DNA from: Acidovorax sp. 210-6
Lineage (GTDB): Bacteria; Pseudomonadota; Gammaproteobacteria; Burkholderiales; Burkholderiaceae_C
Reading direction: 5' to 3'
Length of the DNA stretch: 64,000 nt
Assembly: GCF_010020825.1 (NCBI RefSeq)
Contig: NZ_JAACJE010000001.1
Location: 372,001-436,000, forward strand
The notes under the pieces are model-generated. The model made no database searches, was not told the origin of the DNA, and saw only the letters and a list, made by a program, of their open reading frames with translations. Positions 50,871 through 59,163 of this stretch are shown here, piece by piece (positions within the stretch are counted from its first letter, which is position 1; each line of letters starts with the position of its first letter). Both the position numbers and the translations under genes were made by a program.

Positions 50871-51099
50871 CGACATCGACCGCGCCCAGGCGCGTGAGGC
50901 CGAGATCCTTGCGGACGCGCTGCGCGACCAGGCCCTGCGCGCCGGGCTGGCGGGCAAGACGGTGGCCGATTCGGCGCAGGTCTGCCAAGCACGTGGCTGC
51001 GGCCGACCAATCCCCGACACCCGACGCATTGCTGTACCGGGTGTCCAACTGTGTGTGGCGTGCCAGGCGCGTCGTGAAATGAGGAAGGGAGCGCCATGA
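50863..51099 (+). CDS. TraR/DksA-type C4 zinc-finger protein
   Basis: A 78-residue protein starting (TTG) with TDDIDRAQAREAEILADALR and ending in a C4 finger (CQARGCGRPIPDTRRIAVPG; LCVACQARRE). Small TraR-like proteins are common in phages and conjugative elements and act on RNA polymerase without ppGpp. The TTG follows GGGGGAG at good spacing; an in-frame ATG further upstream lies inside the spanin gene. Confidence 0.75.
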   Translation: MTDDIDRAQAREAEILADALRDQALRAGLAGKTVADSAQVCQARGCGRPIPDTRRIAVPGVQLCVACQARREMRKGAP

Positions 51100-51443
51100 C
51101 GCTGCAAATCGATGTTTGGCAATTGCTGGGCTTGTTGATCAGTGGCCTGGGCGCACTGTGGGGCGTGGTCAAGATGGCTGCCGCCCAAGCGCAGCGACAT
51201 CAAGACGCTGCGCATGCCCAGCTCGTGTCCAGGTTGGAGTCCATCGAACAGGCGAGCCGGGCCGAGGCGGGCAATTGGCAGCGCGTGGAGCGAGAAATCC
51301 TGCAGCTCAAGGCCGAGCTGCCATTGAACTATGTGCGCCGTGAGGACTACGTGCAGTCCACGGCAACCATCATGGCGAAGCTGGACGCGATCTCGCTGCG
51401 CTTTGAGAACGTGCTTTTGCAGAGGGGAAAGAACCATGAATGA
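51096..51443 (+). CDS. DUF2730-like membrane protein (Mu gp25-like)
   Basis: A 115-residue protein with one N-terminal transmembrane helix (VWQLLGLLISGLGALWGVVK) and a coiled coil (HAQLVSRLESIEQASRAEAG). Position before gp26/gp27-like genes matches Mu gp25. ATGA coupling to the zinc-finger gene. Confidence 0.65.
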   Translation: MTLQIDVWQLLGLLISGLGALWGVVKMAAAQAQRHQDAAHAQLVSRLESIEQASRAEAGNWQRVEREILQLKAELPLNYVRREDYVQSTATIMAKLDAISLRFENVLLQRGKNHE

Positions 51444-51777
51444 AGACACCCTGCGCCAGCGTATTGAGCTGGAGCGTGCCCAGTCCGCACGAGACCGCAG
51501 CGCTTTCATGCGCTGGATCGTGTTGTTGGCGATGAACATCAACCGCCCCACGCATTCCACGCTGCGCTTTTTGTTGCAGGTGGTGCGTGGGGAGTATGCC
51601 GACGCCACCGAGCTGCAGTTGCGCCGCGAGCTGGACTACCTGGAGAGCCGCGACCTGGTCAAAGTTTTCACAGACCCGCTGGGCCAGGTCAGTGCCGACC
51701 TGACGCGCTTTGGTATTGACATTGTCGAGTACACGGTGGACGTGGAGCCCGGAATTGCCCGCCCACCGAAGGTGTGA
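51436..51777 (+). CDS. Mu gp26-like winged-helix protein
   Basis: A 113-residue protein with a winged-helix pattern (LRFLLQVVRGEYADATELQL, RRELDYLESRDLVKVFTDPL). It precedes the small terminase, as gp26 does in Mu. It overlaps the upstream gene by eight bases. A role in packaging is plausible but unproven. Confidence 0.65.
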   Translation: MNEDTLRQRIELERAQSARDRSAFMRWIVLLAMNINRPTHSTLRFLLQVVRGEYADATELQLRRELDYLESRDLVKVFTDPLGQVSADLTRFGIDIVEYTVDVEPGIARPPKV

Positions 51778-51780
51778 CCC

Positions 51781-52368
51781 ATGGGCCGCAAGAGCAGCAT
51801 CGACCGGCTCGACCCGGAGATCAAGGCCTATCTGCTGGCGATGATCGCCACGGGCAGCATGACGCTCAACGAGCTGATCGCCGACCTTCAGGAGCGCTTC
51901 CCCGCTGCGGCAGCGTCCGGTGATCTGCCCAGCCGGTCGGCCGTGGGCCGGTACGGCCAAAAGCTGGAGCGGCGCTTGGCTGCCATCCGCGCCAGCACCG
52001 AGGCGGCGAAGTTGATCCAGGCGCACGCTGGCGACGACAAGGATGCCCGCAGCGAGGCCCTCACAGCCATGGTGCAGACCGAGCTTTTCGAGGCCATCCT
52101 GGAGCTGCAGGAAGCCGACGCCGAAGGCGACGATGCTGCTGACCCTGGTGAGCGCGTAGCACTGCTCAGCAAGGCAGCGAAGAACATCGCCACGCTGACC
52201 CGATCGAGCATCAACCTCAAGGAGTTCCAGGCCAAGGTCGAGGAAGCCACGCGCAAGAAGCTGCTGGCCGAACAGGAGGCCAACCTGCAGGAGGTCGCCA
52301 AGGCCCAGGGTATGGATGAAGCCCAGGTGGATTTCTGGCGCCGCAAGTTCCTGGGCATCGTGGCCTGA
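51781..52368 (+). CDS. Small terminase subunit (DUF3486, Mu gp27-like)
   Basis: A 195-residue protein starting MGRKSSIDRLDPEIKAYLLA, with TLNELIADLQERFPAAA and LPSRSAVGRYGQKLERRLAA, the DUF3486 signature. It recognises the phage DNA to start headful packaging. Three bases after the gp26-like stop and three before the large subunit. Confidence 0.88.
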   Translation: MGRKSSIDRLDPEIKAYLLAMIATGSMTLNELIADLQERFPAAAASGDLPSRSAVGRYGQKLERRLAAIRASTEAAKLIQAHAGDDKDARSEALTAMVQTELFEAILELQEADAEGDDAADPGERVALLSKAAKNIATLTRSSINLKEFQAKVEEATRKKLLAEQEANLQEVAKAQGMDEAQVDFWRRKFLGIVA

Positions 52369-52370
52369 GC

Positions 52371-54026
52371 ATGCACGTCATCAAGCCGCTGGCCTCCACC
52401 CTGCGCACGCTGGAATGGGACGACCTCCCCCCCAGCGTTCGGTCCATTCCTGAGGGCTTTGACCCGCTGGCCGATGGCGTCTTGATGCTGCACCAGCGAC
52501 AGGTGGCCGCCATCGAAGCGGCCATCATCGCCGTGCCCAAGGGGCGCCGCACCGGGATCACTTTCGGCACCATGCTCAACAAGACGCTGGTGGCCGCCGC
52601 GCGCAAGAGCGCCGGGGGCGACAACGTCTTCTACATCGGCGACACCAAGGAAAAGGGCCTCGAAGCCATCGGCTACTGCGCCAAGTTCGCCCGCGTGATC
52701 GCCCAGGCCCAGGGCCAGGGCGTCTCGGGCATCGAAGAATTCCTGTTCGAGGACCAGGACGACAGCGGCAAGACCAAGCACATCACGGCCTACCGCATCC
52801 GCTTTGCCTCGGGCTTCCAGGTGTGCGCGCTCTCCAGCCGCCCGGCCAACATCCGGGGCCTGCAGGGCCATGTGGTGATCGACGAGGCCGCCTTCCACCC
52901 GGACGTGCAGGGCGTGCTCGACGCCGCCACCGCTCTGCTGATCTGGGGCGGCCAGATCACGGTCATCAGCTCGCACAACGGCAAGAACAACCCGTTCGCG
53001 CAGTTCTGCCGCGACATCGAGGCCGGCCGCTATGGCACGGACGCGCAGGTGGTCACCGTCACCTTCGACGACGCGGTGGCCAACGGCCTGTACGAGCGGG
53101 TCTGCATGATGAAGGGCACCAAGGCCACGCTGGAGGGCAAGAAGGCCTGGTACAGCAAGATTCGCAACGGCTACGGCGTGCGCAAGGCCGCCATGCGCGA
53201 GGAGCTGGACGCCATCCCGCGCGATGGCAACGGCGTGTGCCTGCCGGGCGTGTGGATCGAGCAGGCCATGGTGCTGCCCGAGACCTGCGTGCTGCGCCTG
53301 ACGCTGGACGAGGACTTTGTGCTCAAGAGCCCGGCCGAGCGTGAAGCCTGGGTGGCCGATTGGATCGAGCGCTACCTCGCACCCGCCTTGGCCAGCCTGG
53401 ACAAGAACGTGCGGCATGTCTTCAGCCACGACTATGCCCGCCACCGGGACTTTTCGAGCTGGGGGGCGACGGCGCTCACCACGGGCATGCGCCGCCAGGT
53501 TCCGCTCGTCATCGAAATGCACAAGGTGCCCTACGCCCAGCAGCGGCAGATCACCTGGTACGCGATCGAGCGCCTGCCGCGCCGCTGCGGTGGTGCCATG
53601 GACGCCACCGGCTCCGGCGAAGCCCTGGCCGAAGAGACGGCCGACAAGTTTGGCCATGGCCACGTGCACCAGGTCAAGCTCAACCGCGCCTGGTACGGCA
53701 CCTGGATGCCCAAGCTGGTGCAGGGCTTCGAGGACGGGATGATCGATATCCCGGCCGACCCCAACGCCGCACAGGACCTGCGCGCCATCGAAGAGGTGGA
53801 CGGCGTGGCCATGGTCACCAAGGCGCGCCGCGCCGACGTGAAAGACCCGGATCTGTTCCGCCACGGCGACAGCGCCGTGATGCTGTGCCTGGGCTGGTTC
53901 GCCACGCTCAACCTGAGCGCGGCCATTGAGTACATCCCCGTGCCGTCGCATGCGCGCGGGTTCGACAACGCTACCGCGTCGCACGCTGACCTGGACTTTC
54001 GCATGCCGGAGCCTGGAGGCTGGTGA
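52371..54026 (+). CDS. Large terminase subunit (Mu gp28-like)
   Basis: The 551-residue packaging motor and nuclease. The ATPase half has an adenine/Walker region (LMLHQRQVAAIEAAIIAVPK, GRRTGITFGTM), Walker B GHVVIDEAAFHPDV and a coupling motif (ITVISSHNGKNN). The nuclease half starts around HVFSHDYARHRDFSSWGATA with the acidic residues of an RNase H-like fold, and CGGAMDATGSGEALAE follows. Family length for Mu-like phages. Confidence 0.92.
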   Translation: MHVIKPLASTLRTLEWDDLPPSVRSIPEGFDPLADGVLMLHQRQVAAIEAAIIAVPKGRRTGITFGTMLNKTLVAAARKSAGGDNVFYIGDTKEKGLEAIGYCAKFARVIAQAQGQGVSGIEEFLFEDQDDSGKTKHITAYRIRFASGFQVCALSSRPANIRGLQGHVVIDEAAFHPDVQGVLDAATALLIWGGQITVISSHNGKNNPFAQFCRDIEAGRYGTDAQVVTVTFDDAVANGLYERVCMMKGTKATLEGKKAWYSKIRNGYGVRKAAMREELDAIPRDGNGVCLPGVWIEQAMVLPETCVLRLTLDEDFVLKSPAEREAWVADWIERYLAPALASLDKNVRHVFSHDYARHRDFSSWGATALTTGMRRQVPLVIEMHKVPYAQQRQITWYAIERLPRRCGGAMDATGSGEALAEETADKFGHGHVHQVKLNRAWYGTWMPKLVQGFEDGMIDIPADPNAAQDLRAIEEVDGVAMVTKARRADVKDPDLFRHGDSAVMLCLGWFATLNLSAAIEYIPVPSHARGFDNATASHADLDFRMPEPGGW

Positions 54027-54037
54027 GGAGCACTGCC

Positions 54038-55660
54038 ATGACAAAAATTCTTGGGCCCGACGGCCAACCCATCTCCATGGAGGCTGTCAGCCAGCCTCAA
54101 ACGGCGCACTACTCGCACCTGCAGCGTGAGCTGCAGACCCACCCGACACGCGGGCTCACGCCGTCCAAGCTGGCCGCCATCCTGGAACAAGCCGAGCAGG
54201 GCGACCTGCTGGCCCAGTTCGACCTTTTCGAGGACATGGAGGAGAAAGACGGCCACATTGCTGCCGAGCTGGGCAAGCGCCGCCGCGCGCTGCTGGTGGA
54301 CTGGAGCGTTGTGCCGCCGGACAACCCGACGCCTGCGGAGAAACGCAACGCCGAGCAGCTCGCGGAACTGGTGGGCGAGATTGCCGACCTGGAGGACGTG
54401 CTGTTCGATGTGACGGACGCCATCGGCAAAGGCTTTTCCTGCTGCGAAAACGAATGGCACAAGCCCGGCAAGTTCTGGCTGCCCAGGACGATCACGCACC
54501 GGCCGCAGAGCTGGTTCACGGTGCACCGGGGCTATCGGCAGGAGCTGCGCTTGCGCAGCAACACGACTGTCGATGGCATCGTGGGCGAGCCGCTGCAGCC
54601 GTTCGGCTGGATCACGCATGTGCACAAGGCCAAGAGCGGCTACTTGGAACGCACGGCGCTGTTCCGCCAGCTGGTGTGGCCGTACCTGTTCAAAAACTAC
54701 AGCGTGGGCGACCTGGCTGAGTTCCTGGAGATTTACGGCATTCCAGTGCGCATTGGCAAGTATCCGAGCGGCGCGAGCGAGAAGGAGAAGATGACGCTGC
54801 TGCGCGCGCTGGTGGGCATCGGCCACAACGCGGCGGGCATCATCCCCAGCGGCATGGATCTGGACTTTCTGGATGCGGCCACGGGCGACCCGAAGGCGTT
54901 TGAGCTGATGATGACCTGGTGCGAGCGAACGCAGTCCAAGGTGATTCTGGGCGGCACGCTGACCAGTGGCGCGGACGGCAAGAGCAGCACCAACGCGCTG
55001 GGCAACGTGCACAACGAGGTGCGCAAAGACCTGCGCGACAGCGATATCCGGCAGGTCTGCAGCACGCTGACGCGGGACTTGCTGTACCCGCTGGCCGTGC
55101 TCAACGGCCTGGCGCCCGATGGCATGCGCCGTTGCCCTGTTTTCCGCCTGGACGCTGGCGAGACCGAGGACATGACGGCCTATGCCGAGGCCCTGCCGAA
55201 GCTGGTGGACATTGGTGTGCAGATTCCTGTGCAGTGGGCGCAGGAGAAGCTGGGCATTCCGCAGCCGGAGGATGGCGAGCCGGTGCTGCAGGCGACTTTG
55301 CCCGCTGTTTTCCGGCAGGGCGTGGCGGCAGCAGGTGGCCGTGTGCCGCTGCCCGCAGGCGCCTGGGGCGTTGCTGCGGCTGCGGGGCAGGCTCCAGCAA
55401 GCCCGCAGCCTCCAAGCCCCCAAACGGCCATGTTGCCCCAGCTTGCGGCCAATGTGCGCGCCCCGGCGGCGGCGTGGGTGGAGCAGATCCGCGCGCTGGT
55501 GTCTCGATCCAACAGCCTGGAGGAAATCCGCGACGGCTTGGCGAAGTTGGACCCGAATATGAGCCTGGACGACTACGCGGCGGCCATGGCGGAGGCTCTG
55601 GCAGCCGCTCAACTGGCGGGGCGCTACGAGGTGCTGCAGGAGGCCGGTGCAAATGGCTGA
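54038..55660 (+). CDS. Portal protein (DUF935, Mu gp29-like)
   Basis: The 540-residue portal forms the ring at the head vertex. Characteristic stretches are PSKLAAILEQAEQGDLLAQF, DLFEDMEEKDGHIAAELGKR and WPYLFKNYSVGDLAEFLEIY with GIPVRIGKYP. A Pro/Ala-rich linker (about residues 420-460) precedes the C-terminal helices. The ATG at 54038 has GAGGAG seven bases before it; a GTG at 54023 is less likely. Confidence 0.92.
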   Translation: MTKILGPDGQPISMEAVSQPQTAHYSHLQRELQTHPTRGLTPSKLAAILEQAEQGDLLAQFDLFEDMEEKDGHIAAELGKRRRALLVDWSVVPPDNPTPAEKRNAEQLAELVGEIADLEDVLFDVTDAIGKGFSCCENEWHKPGKFWLPRTITHRPQSWFTVHRGYRQELRLRSNTTVDGIVGEPLQPFGWITHVHKAKSGYLERTALFRQLVWPYLFKNYSVGDLAEFLEIYGIPVRIGKYPSGASEKEKMTLLRALVGIGHNAAGIIPSGMDLDFLDAATGDPKAFELMMTWCERTQSKVILGGTLTSGADGKSSTNALGNVHNEVRKDLRDSDIRQVCSTLTRDLLYPLAVLNGLAPDGMRRCPVFRLDAGETEDMTAYAEALPKLVDIGVQIPVQWAQEKLGIPQPEDGEPVLQATLPAVFRQGVAAAGGRVPLPAGAWGVAAAAGQAPASPQPPSPQTAMLPQLAANVRAPAAAWVEQIRALVSRSNSLEEIRDGLAKLDPNMSLDDYAAAMAEALAAAQLAGRYEVLQEAGANG

Positions 55661-56351
55661 TGTGGCCTACGGGAGCTTGCCGTTCCGGGAAATGATCGAG
55701 TTTTTCCGGCGCAAGCTGAACCTCACCACCGAGGCCTGGACCGACGTGTACGCGGCCGAGCACGAATGGTCGTTCGTGGTGGCAGGGGCGAACCGTGACG
55801 CCATCGTGCGTGACTTCCGGGAGGCCGTGGACAAGGCGATCGCCGATGGAACGACGCTGGAGGAGTTTCGTCGGGACTTTGATCGCATCGTGGCGCGGTA
55901 CGGCTGGGACTACAACGGCGGGCGGGACTGGCGTACCCGTGTGATTTATGAGACCAACCTGAACACCAGCTATGCGGCAGGCCGATGGGAGCAGTTGCAA
56001 GCGGCGCCGTTCTGGCAATACGAGCACGCAGACTGGGTTCAGAACCCCCGGCATCAGCATTTGACATGGGACGGCCTGGTGCTGGCGCGCGATGACCCTT
56101 GGTGGAGGACGCACTACCCGCCGAATGGCTGGGGATGCCAGTGCAAGGTGATCGGCCTGTGGCCGCGTGATCTGGCGCAGCTTGGCAAAACGGAACCAGA
56201 CCAGGCGCCCAAGGTGGAGTGGATGGATCGACTGATCGGCCAGAACAGCCCAGGCGGCCCGCGCCAAGTGAGTGTGCCTGAGGGCATTGACCCTGGCTTT
56301 GAATACGCGCCAGGTAGTGATCGGTGGCGTTCGTACCGTTTCAAGGATTGA
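55653..56351 (+). CDS. Head morphogenesis protein, Mu gpF / SPP1 gp7 type
   Basis: A 232-residue minor head protein with REMIEFFRRKLNLTTEAWTD, WRTRVIYETNLNTSYAAGRW and the closing HYPPNGWGCQCKVIGLWPRD, the typical Cys-containing C-terminus of this family. It is shorter than Mu gpF. Overlaps the portal stop by eight bases. Confidence 0.88.
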   Translation: MADVAYGSLPFREMIEFFRRKLNLTTEAWTDVYAAEHEWSFVVAGANRDAIVRDFREAVDKAIADGTTLEEFRRDFDRIVARYGWDYNGGRDWRTRVIYETNLNTSYAAGRWEQLQAAPFWQYEHADWVQNPRHQHLTWDGLVLARDDPWWRTHYPPNGWGCQCKVIGLWPRDLAQLGKTEPDQAPKVEWMDRLIGQNSPGGPRQVSVPEGIDPGFEYAPGSDRWRSYRFKD

Positions 56352-56355
56352 TGCC

Positions 56356-56859
56356 ATGGCTGGCAACCGCATGGGTGTGACATTCGACGGCAAGGCGGCT
56401 ACGGCAAGCCTGCGCGGGCTGCTGGCGGGGATCGAGAACCCTGCGCCGCTGCTCGCTCAACTGGGCGAATACACGCTGCGCACCACCCGCGCCCGCTTCA
56501 AAAGTCAGACTGCACCGGACGGCACGGCATGGGCCGCTCTACAACCTTGGTACAAGAAGGAAAAGTCCCAGAACAAGAACCGCGTGCTCACCTTGCGCGG
56601 CTATTTGCGCGGTCAGTTGGTGTCGCAGGTGGTTGGTGGCAAGTCCGTCGAGGTTGGTAGTAACCTGATCTATGCGGCCGTGCATCAGTTCGGCGGCACG
56701 ATCCGGCCCCAGAATGCAAAACTACTCGCCTTCCGGGGCCATGTCGCCAAATCAGTGACGATCCCGGCCCGCCCCTACTTGGGATTGTCTGATGCCGATA
56801 GGAATGAGCTGGTGGAACGAACGTTGGACTGGCTTGGCTCCTCGGGGCGGCTGAAGTGA
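56356..56859 (+). CDS. Virion morphogenesis protein, Mu gpG-like
   Basis: A 167-residue protein with the phage_tail_S/gpG pattern: TTRARFKSQTAPDGTAWAAL, GGKSVEVGSNLIYAAVHQFG and IPARPYLGLSDADRNELVER. It takes part in tail or head-tail assembly. It is the last gene of the rightward arm, about 120 bases before the phage end, whereas in Mu it is followed directly by gene I. Confidence 0.88.
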   Translation: MAGNRMGVTFDGKAATASLRGLLAGIENPAPLLAQLGEYTLRTTRARFKSQTAPDGTAWAALQPWYKKEKSQNKNRVLTLRGYLRGQLVSQVVGGKSVEVGSNLIYAAVHQFGGTIRPQNAKLLAFRGHVAKSVTIPARPYLGLSDADRNELVERTLDWLGSSGRLK

Positions 56860-56940
56860 GTTCGCCGCGCGATTACATGTGGTGAAACTGAATTGCAATC
56901 GGCCGTCCCACTTTTATGCGGCGAGTCCCCCAAAATCCCG

Positions 56941-56983
56941 ATTTATCGCGCCTCTCACTCTTTCTTTATCTCACTCCGTTTCA
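56941..56983 (-). repeat. Phage end with two transposase-type boxes (right in window)
   Basis: Read inward, the end is TGAAACGGA, then R1 GTGAGATAAAG (56974-56964) and R2 GCGCGATAAAT (56951-56941), again 23 bp apart. The terminal 20 bases match the other end at 15 positions. A further GCATAAAAG-like box lies at 56911-56919. Between the last gene and this end (56860-56940) no gene is seen. Confidence 0.8.
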
Positions 56984-56989
56984 TGCTGG
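56984..56989. repeat. Prophage target-site duplication, right copy
   Basis: TGCTGG directly follows the phage terminal TTCA and matches 18043-18048. It is in frame with the interrupted host gene. Confidence 0.88.
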
Positions 56990-57277
56990 GCCAATGAAGA
57001 CGTCGTACCCGGCACTGCGCGTGGCCCGCATCACGTCGGCAAGGTCTTCGCTGACGGTGACCGATGTGGTTTGCCCGGCCGCCTTGCCCAGGCCGGCTTC
57101 CATCTGACTGCGCAAGATGGTGTGCGCAGCCTTTTTGGCCGTCGGCTCCACCGCGACGATGGCGGTGATATCCGCCAGACTGGTGGCGCAGGCGCACACC
57201 AAGCCCAGTGCTACCAGGCCAGTGCGCAACAGAGAGAAGGATGTAGGCGCTGTAGTCATGGCATCTCGCAGTGTCAT
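56984..57277 (-). pseudogene. PhnD-like binding protein fused to rhodanese, 5' part (interrupted)
   Basis: Ninety-eight codons of the broken gene: a signal peptide (SFSLLRTGLVALGLVCACAT) and the start of the binding fold (ITAIVAVEPTAKKAAHTILR, MRATRSAGYDVFIGPA). The frame then meets phage sequence and stops at once. The continuation is at 18042-17149. A second ATG six codons in (57259) may be the true start. With sorA divergent, the intact gene may have served sulfur compound uptake or sensing. Confidence 0.85.
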
Positions 57278-57331
57278 GGTGAGGGCGGCGTTTGGGAGCG
57301 TCGAATATGCATCAGCTTGGCATGCGCAGGA

Positions 57332-57360
57332 ACGAATGTTTCCAATAAATACGAATGTTT
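57332..57360. promoter_or_regulatory. Direct repeat in the divergent sorA promoter region
   Basis: ACGAATGTTT occurs twice (57332-57341 and 57351-57360), 19 bp apart, in the AT-rich middle of the 225-base spacer between the broken gene and sorA. Two-turn spacing on one face of the helix suggests a regulator site for both genes. Confidence 0.4.
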
Positions 57361-57502
57361 TACATTTGCTGACAATGAGAAAGCCTCGCAACACGGGGGT
57401 GTGCCGTGAGAATGCCCATGTTCGTCTGGTGCGGGGGGTGTTCGGCGGTTGCCCGTGCACGGCACCGGGCGTGACCAACATTCTTGATGGAGGGGAGACA
57501 CC

Positions 57503-58717
57503 GTGAAACCAGCAAACACATTGCAACGTCGCCAGATGCTTGCCGCCAGTGCGGCGGGCCTGGGTGCTCTGGGCTTGGGGGGCTTGGGAACGCAGGCCCA
57601 TGCCCAATCGAGCGCCGCTGCGGGTGCCAAGCCGCTGCCTGCCGTGGCTGCCTGGAAAGACCCCAAGGCCATGATCGTGCACAGCAGTAATACGCTGGAA
57701 ACGCGGCGTGCGGCGTTTGGCACCAGTGTCGTCACGCCGACCAATCGCTTGTTTGTGCGCAACAACCTGCCGGCTCCCGATGCCTCCATCCTGGAGCATC
57801 GTGATGCCTGGACGGTGGCGTTTGAAGGCGTCAAGGGTCCCCGCTCCCTGACCTTGGCCGATCTCAAGACCCTGGGCGTCGAAACCGTGGCCACCGTGCT
57901 GCAATGTTCGGGCAACGGTCGGGGCTTCTTCCCGAGCAAGCCCAGCGGCACGCCCTGGCAAGTGGGCGCCGCTGGTTGCGTGCTGTGGAGTGGCGTGCCA
58001 CTGCGCACGGTGATCCATGTGCTGGGCGGTGCGGAAGAAGGCATGGCCTACCTCACCGGCACCGGTGGCGAGAAGTTGCCCGAGGGCGTGGATCCGTTGA
58101 CGGTCATGGTGGAGCGCTCGGTCCCCATCAAGGCCCTGGACGATGCGCTGCTGGCCTGGGAGATGAACGGCGAGCCTTTGCCCCTGGCGCATGGGGGCCC
58201 CCTGCGCCTCATCGTGCCGGGGTACCAGGGCGTCAACAACGTCAAATACGTCAAGCGGGTGGCCCTGACCCGCGAGCAGTCCCGCGCGGGCATCATGGCC
58301 AACCGTTACCGCATGGTTCCGCCGGGGGGCAAGGGCAATCCTGGTCTGCCCTCCGTGTGGGAAATGGTGGTGAAATCCTGGATCAATGGCCCCTTGTCCG
58401 AGGAGGGCGCCTTGCGTGCGGGATGGACACAGATCCATGGAGTGGCCTTTGCGGGAACCCGAGAAGTGCGTGGCGTGGAGGTGTCCATCGATGGCGGCAT
58501 GAGCTGGCATCAGGCACAACTGGTCGGGCCGAACCTGGGGCGTTTTGCCTGGCGCCAGTTCGTTTTGCCAGTACAGCTTTCTGCAGGAACACATGTGCTT
58601 GTGAGCCGTGCCACCGATGCAGCAGGAAATGCGCAGCCCAGAGAGCGTGTAGAAAACAATTCTGGTTACAACAACAATAGTTGGTTGGACCACGCCGTCA
58701 CCGTCACTGTGGCATGA
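57503..58717 (+). CDS. sorA: Sulfite dehydrogenase molybdopterin subunit (SorA-like)
   Basis: A 404-residue sulfite oxidase-family enzyme exported by Tat (RRQMLAASAAGLGALGLGGL). It has the Moco-binding core with the ligand Cys135 in TVLQCSGNGRGF, YQGVNNVKYVKRV, and a C-terminal Mo-co dimerisation domain (REVRGVEVSIDGGMSWHQAQ). It oxidises sulfite to sulfate in the periplasm and passes electrons to the cytochrome encoded by the overlapping next gene. The GTG start follows GGAGGGGAGA. Confidence 0.9.
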   Translation: MKPANTLQRRQMLAASAAGLGALGLGGLGTQAHAQSSAAAGAKPLPAVAAWKDPKAMIVHSSNTLETRRAAFGTSVVTPTNRLFVRNNLPAPDASILEHRDAWTVAFEGVKGPRSLTLADLKTLGVETVATVLQCSGNGRGFFPSKPSGTPWQVGAAGCVLWSGVPLRTVIHVLGGAEEGMAYLTGTGGEKLPEGVDPLTVMVERSVPIKALDDALLAWEMNGEPLPLAHGGPLRLIVPGYQGVNNVKYVKRVALTREQSRAGIMANRYRMVPPGGKGNPGLPSVWEMVVKSWINGPLSEEGALRAGWTQIHGVAFAGTREVRGVEVSIDGGMSWHQAQLVGPNLGRFAWRQFVLPVQLSAGTHVLVSRATDAAGNAQPRERVENNSGYNNNSWLDHAVTVTVA

Positions 58718-59061
58718 GGGCTCCTGTGCTCGGGTGGGTTCGCGGCGCTGGCGTGCTGGGGACTTTGCTGCTGGGGCTTGCGGGCCCTGCAAACGCCGCC
58801 GATCCGCAGGTGCTGGCGCGCGGCAAGGCGTTGTTTTCCACCGTCCAGCCCGCCTGCGCCTTGTGCCACACCCTCAAGGCAGCCGCTTCCAGCGGTCAGG
58901 TGGGGCCGAACCTGGATGAGCTGCAGCCCGACGCTGACCGCGTGCTGCGCGCCGTGCGCGAAGGCTTGGGTGTGATGCCTTCGTTTGAAGGGCAACTCAC
59001 CGAGCAGGACATGCGCGCGCTGGCTGCGTTTGTGGCGCACTCCAGCGGCGCTGCGCGCTGA
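58714..59061 (+). CDS. sorB: Cytochrome c subunit of sulfite dehydrogenase (SorB-like)
   Basis: A 115-residue c-type cytochrome with a signal peptide (VLGTLLLGLAGPANAADPQV), the haem motif CALCH (Cys48, Cys51, His52) and an axial Met likely in GVMPSF. ATGA overlap with sorA. It receives electrons from sulfite oxidation and passes them to the respiratory chain. Confidence 0.88.
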   Translation: MRAPVLGWVRGAGVLGTLLLGLAGPANAADPQVLARGKALFSTVQPACALCHTLKAAASSGQVGPNLDELQPDADRVLRAVREGLGVMPSFEGQLTEQDMRALAAFVAHSSGAAR

Positions 59062-59163
59062 CACGACATACACTGCGGCGCTCAGGGCGGCAGTGGGCAT
59101 TGCAACGCATCGGCAAGGGGTTTGCCGATGGTCCTGCCATCGCGCCGCATCCATGGAGTGTGC

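Larger units (their letters stand above)
18049..56983. mobile_element. Complete Mu-like transposable prophage, 38,935 bp
   Basis: The element is bounded by TGAA...TTCA ends with paired transposase-type boxes, a 6-base target duplication, and a restored host gene on excision. It encodes a DDE transposase and MuB-like ATPase, Mor activator, GemA/gp16, repressor, lysis genes, terminase pair, portal, F and G proteins, protease/scaffold, T-type capsid, gp36-gp38 homologues, a long tape measure and tail-tip proteins. No sheath gene is recognised, so a siphovirus like B3 or D3112 is likely. No invertible tail-fibre cassette is seen. Apart from one frameshift (33878-34284) the gene set looks intact. 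Confidence 0.93.

Noticed and set aside
57117-57506. A rightward 129-codon frame before sorA
   Set aside because: It lies opposite the signal peptide region of the broken gene and across the sorA promoter, and its sequence resembles no protein.
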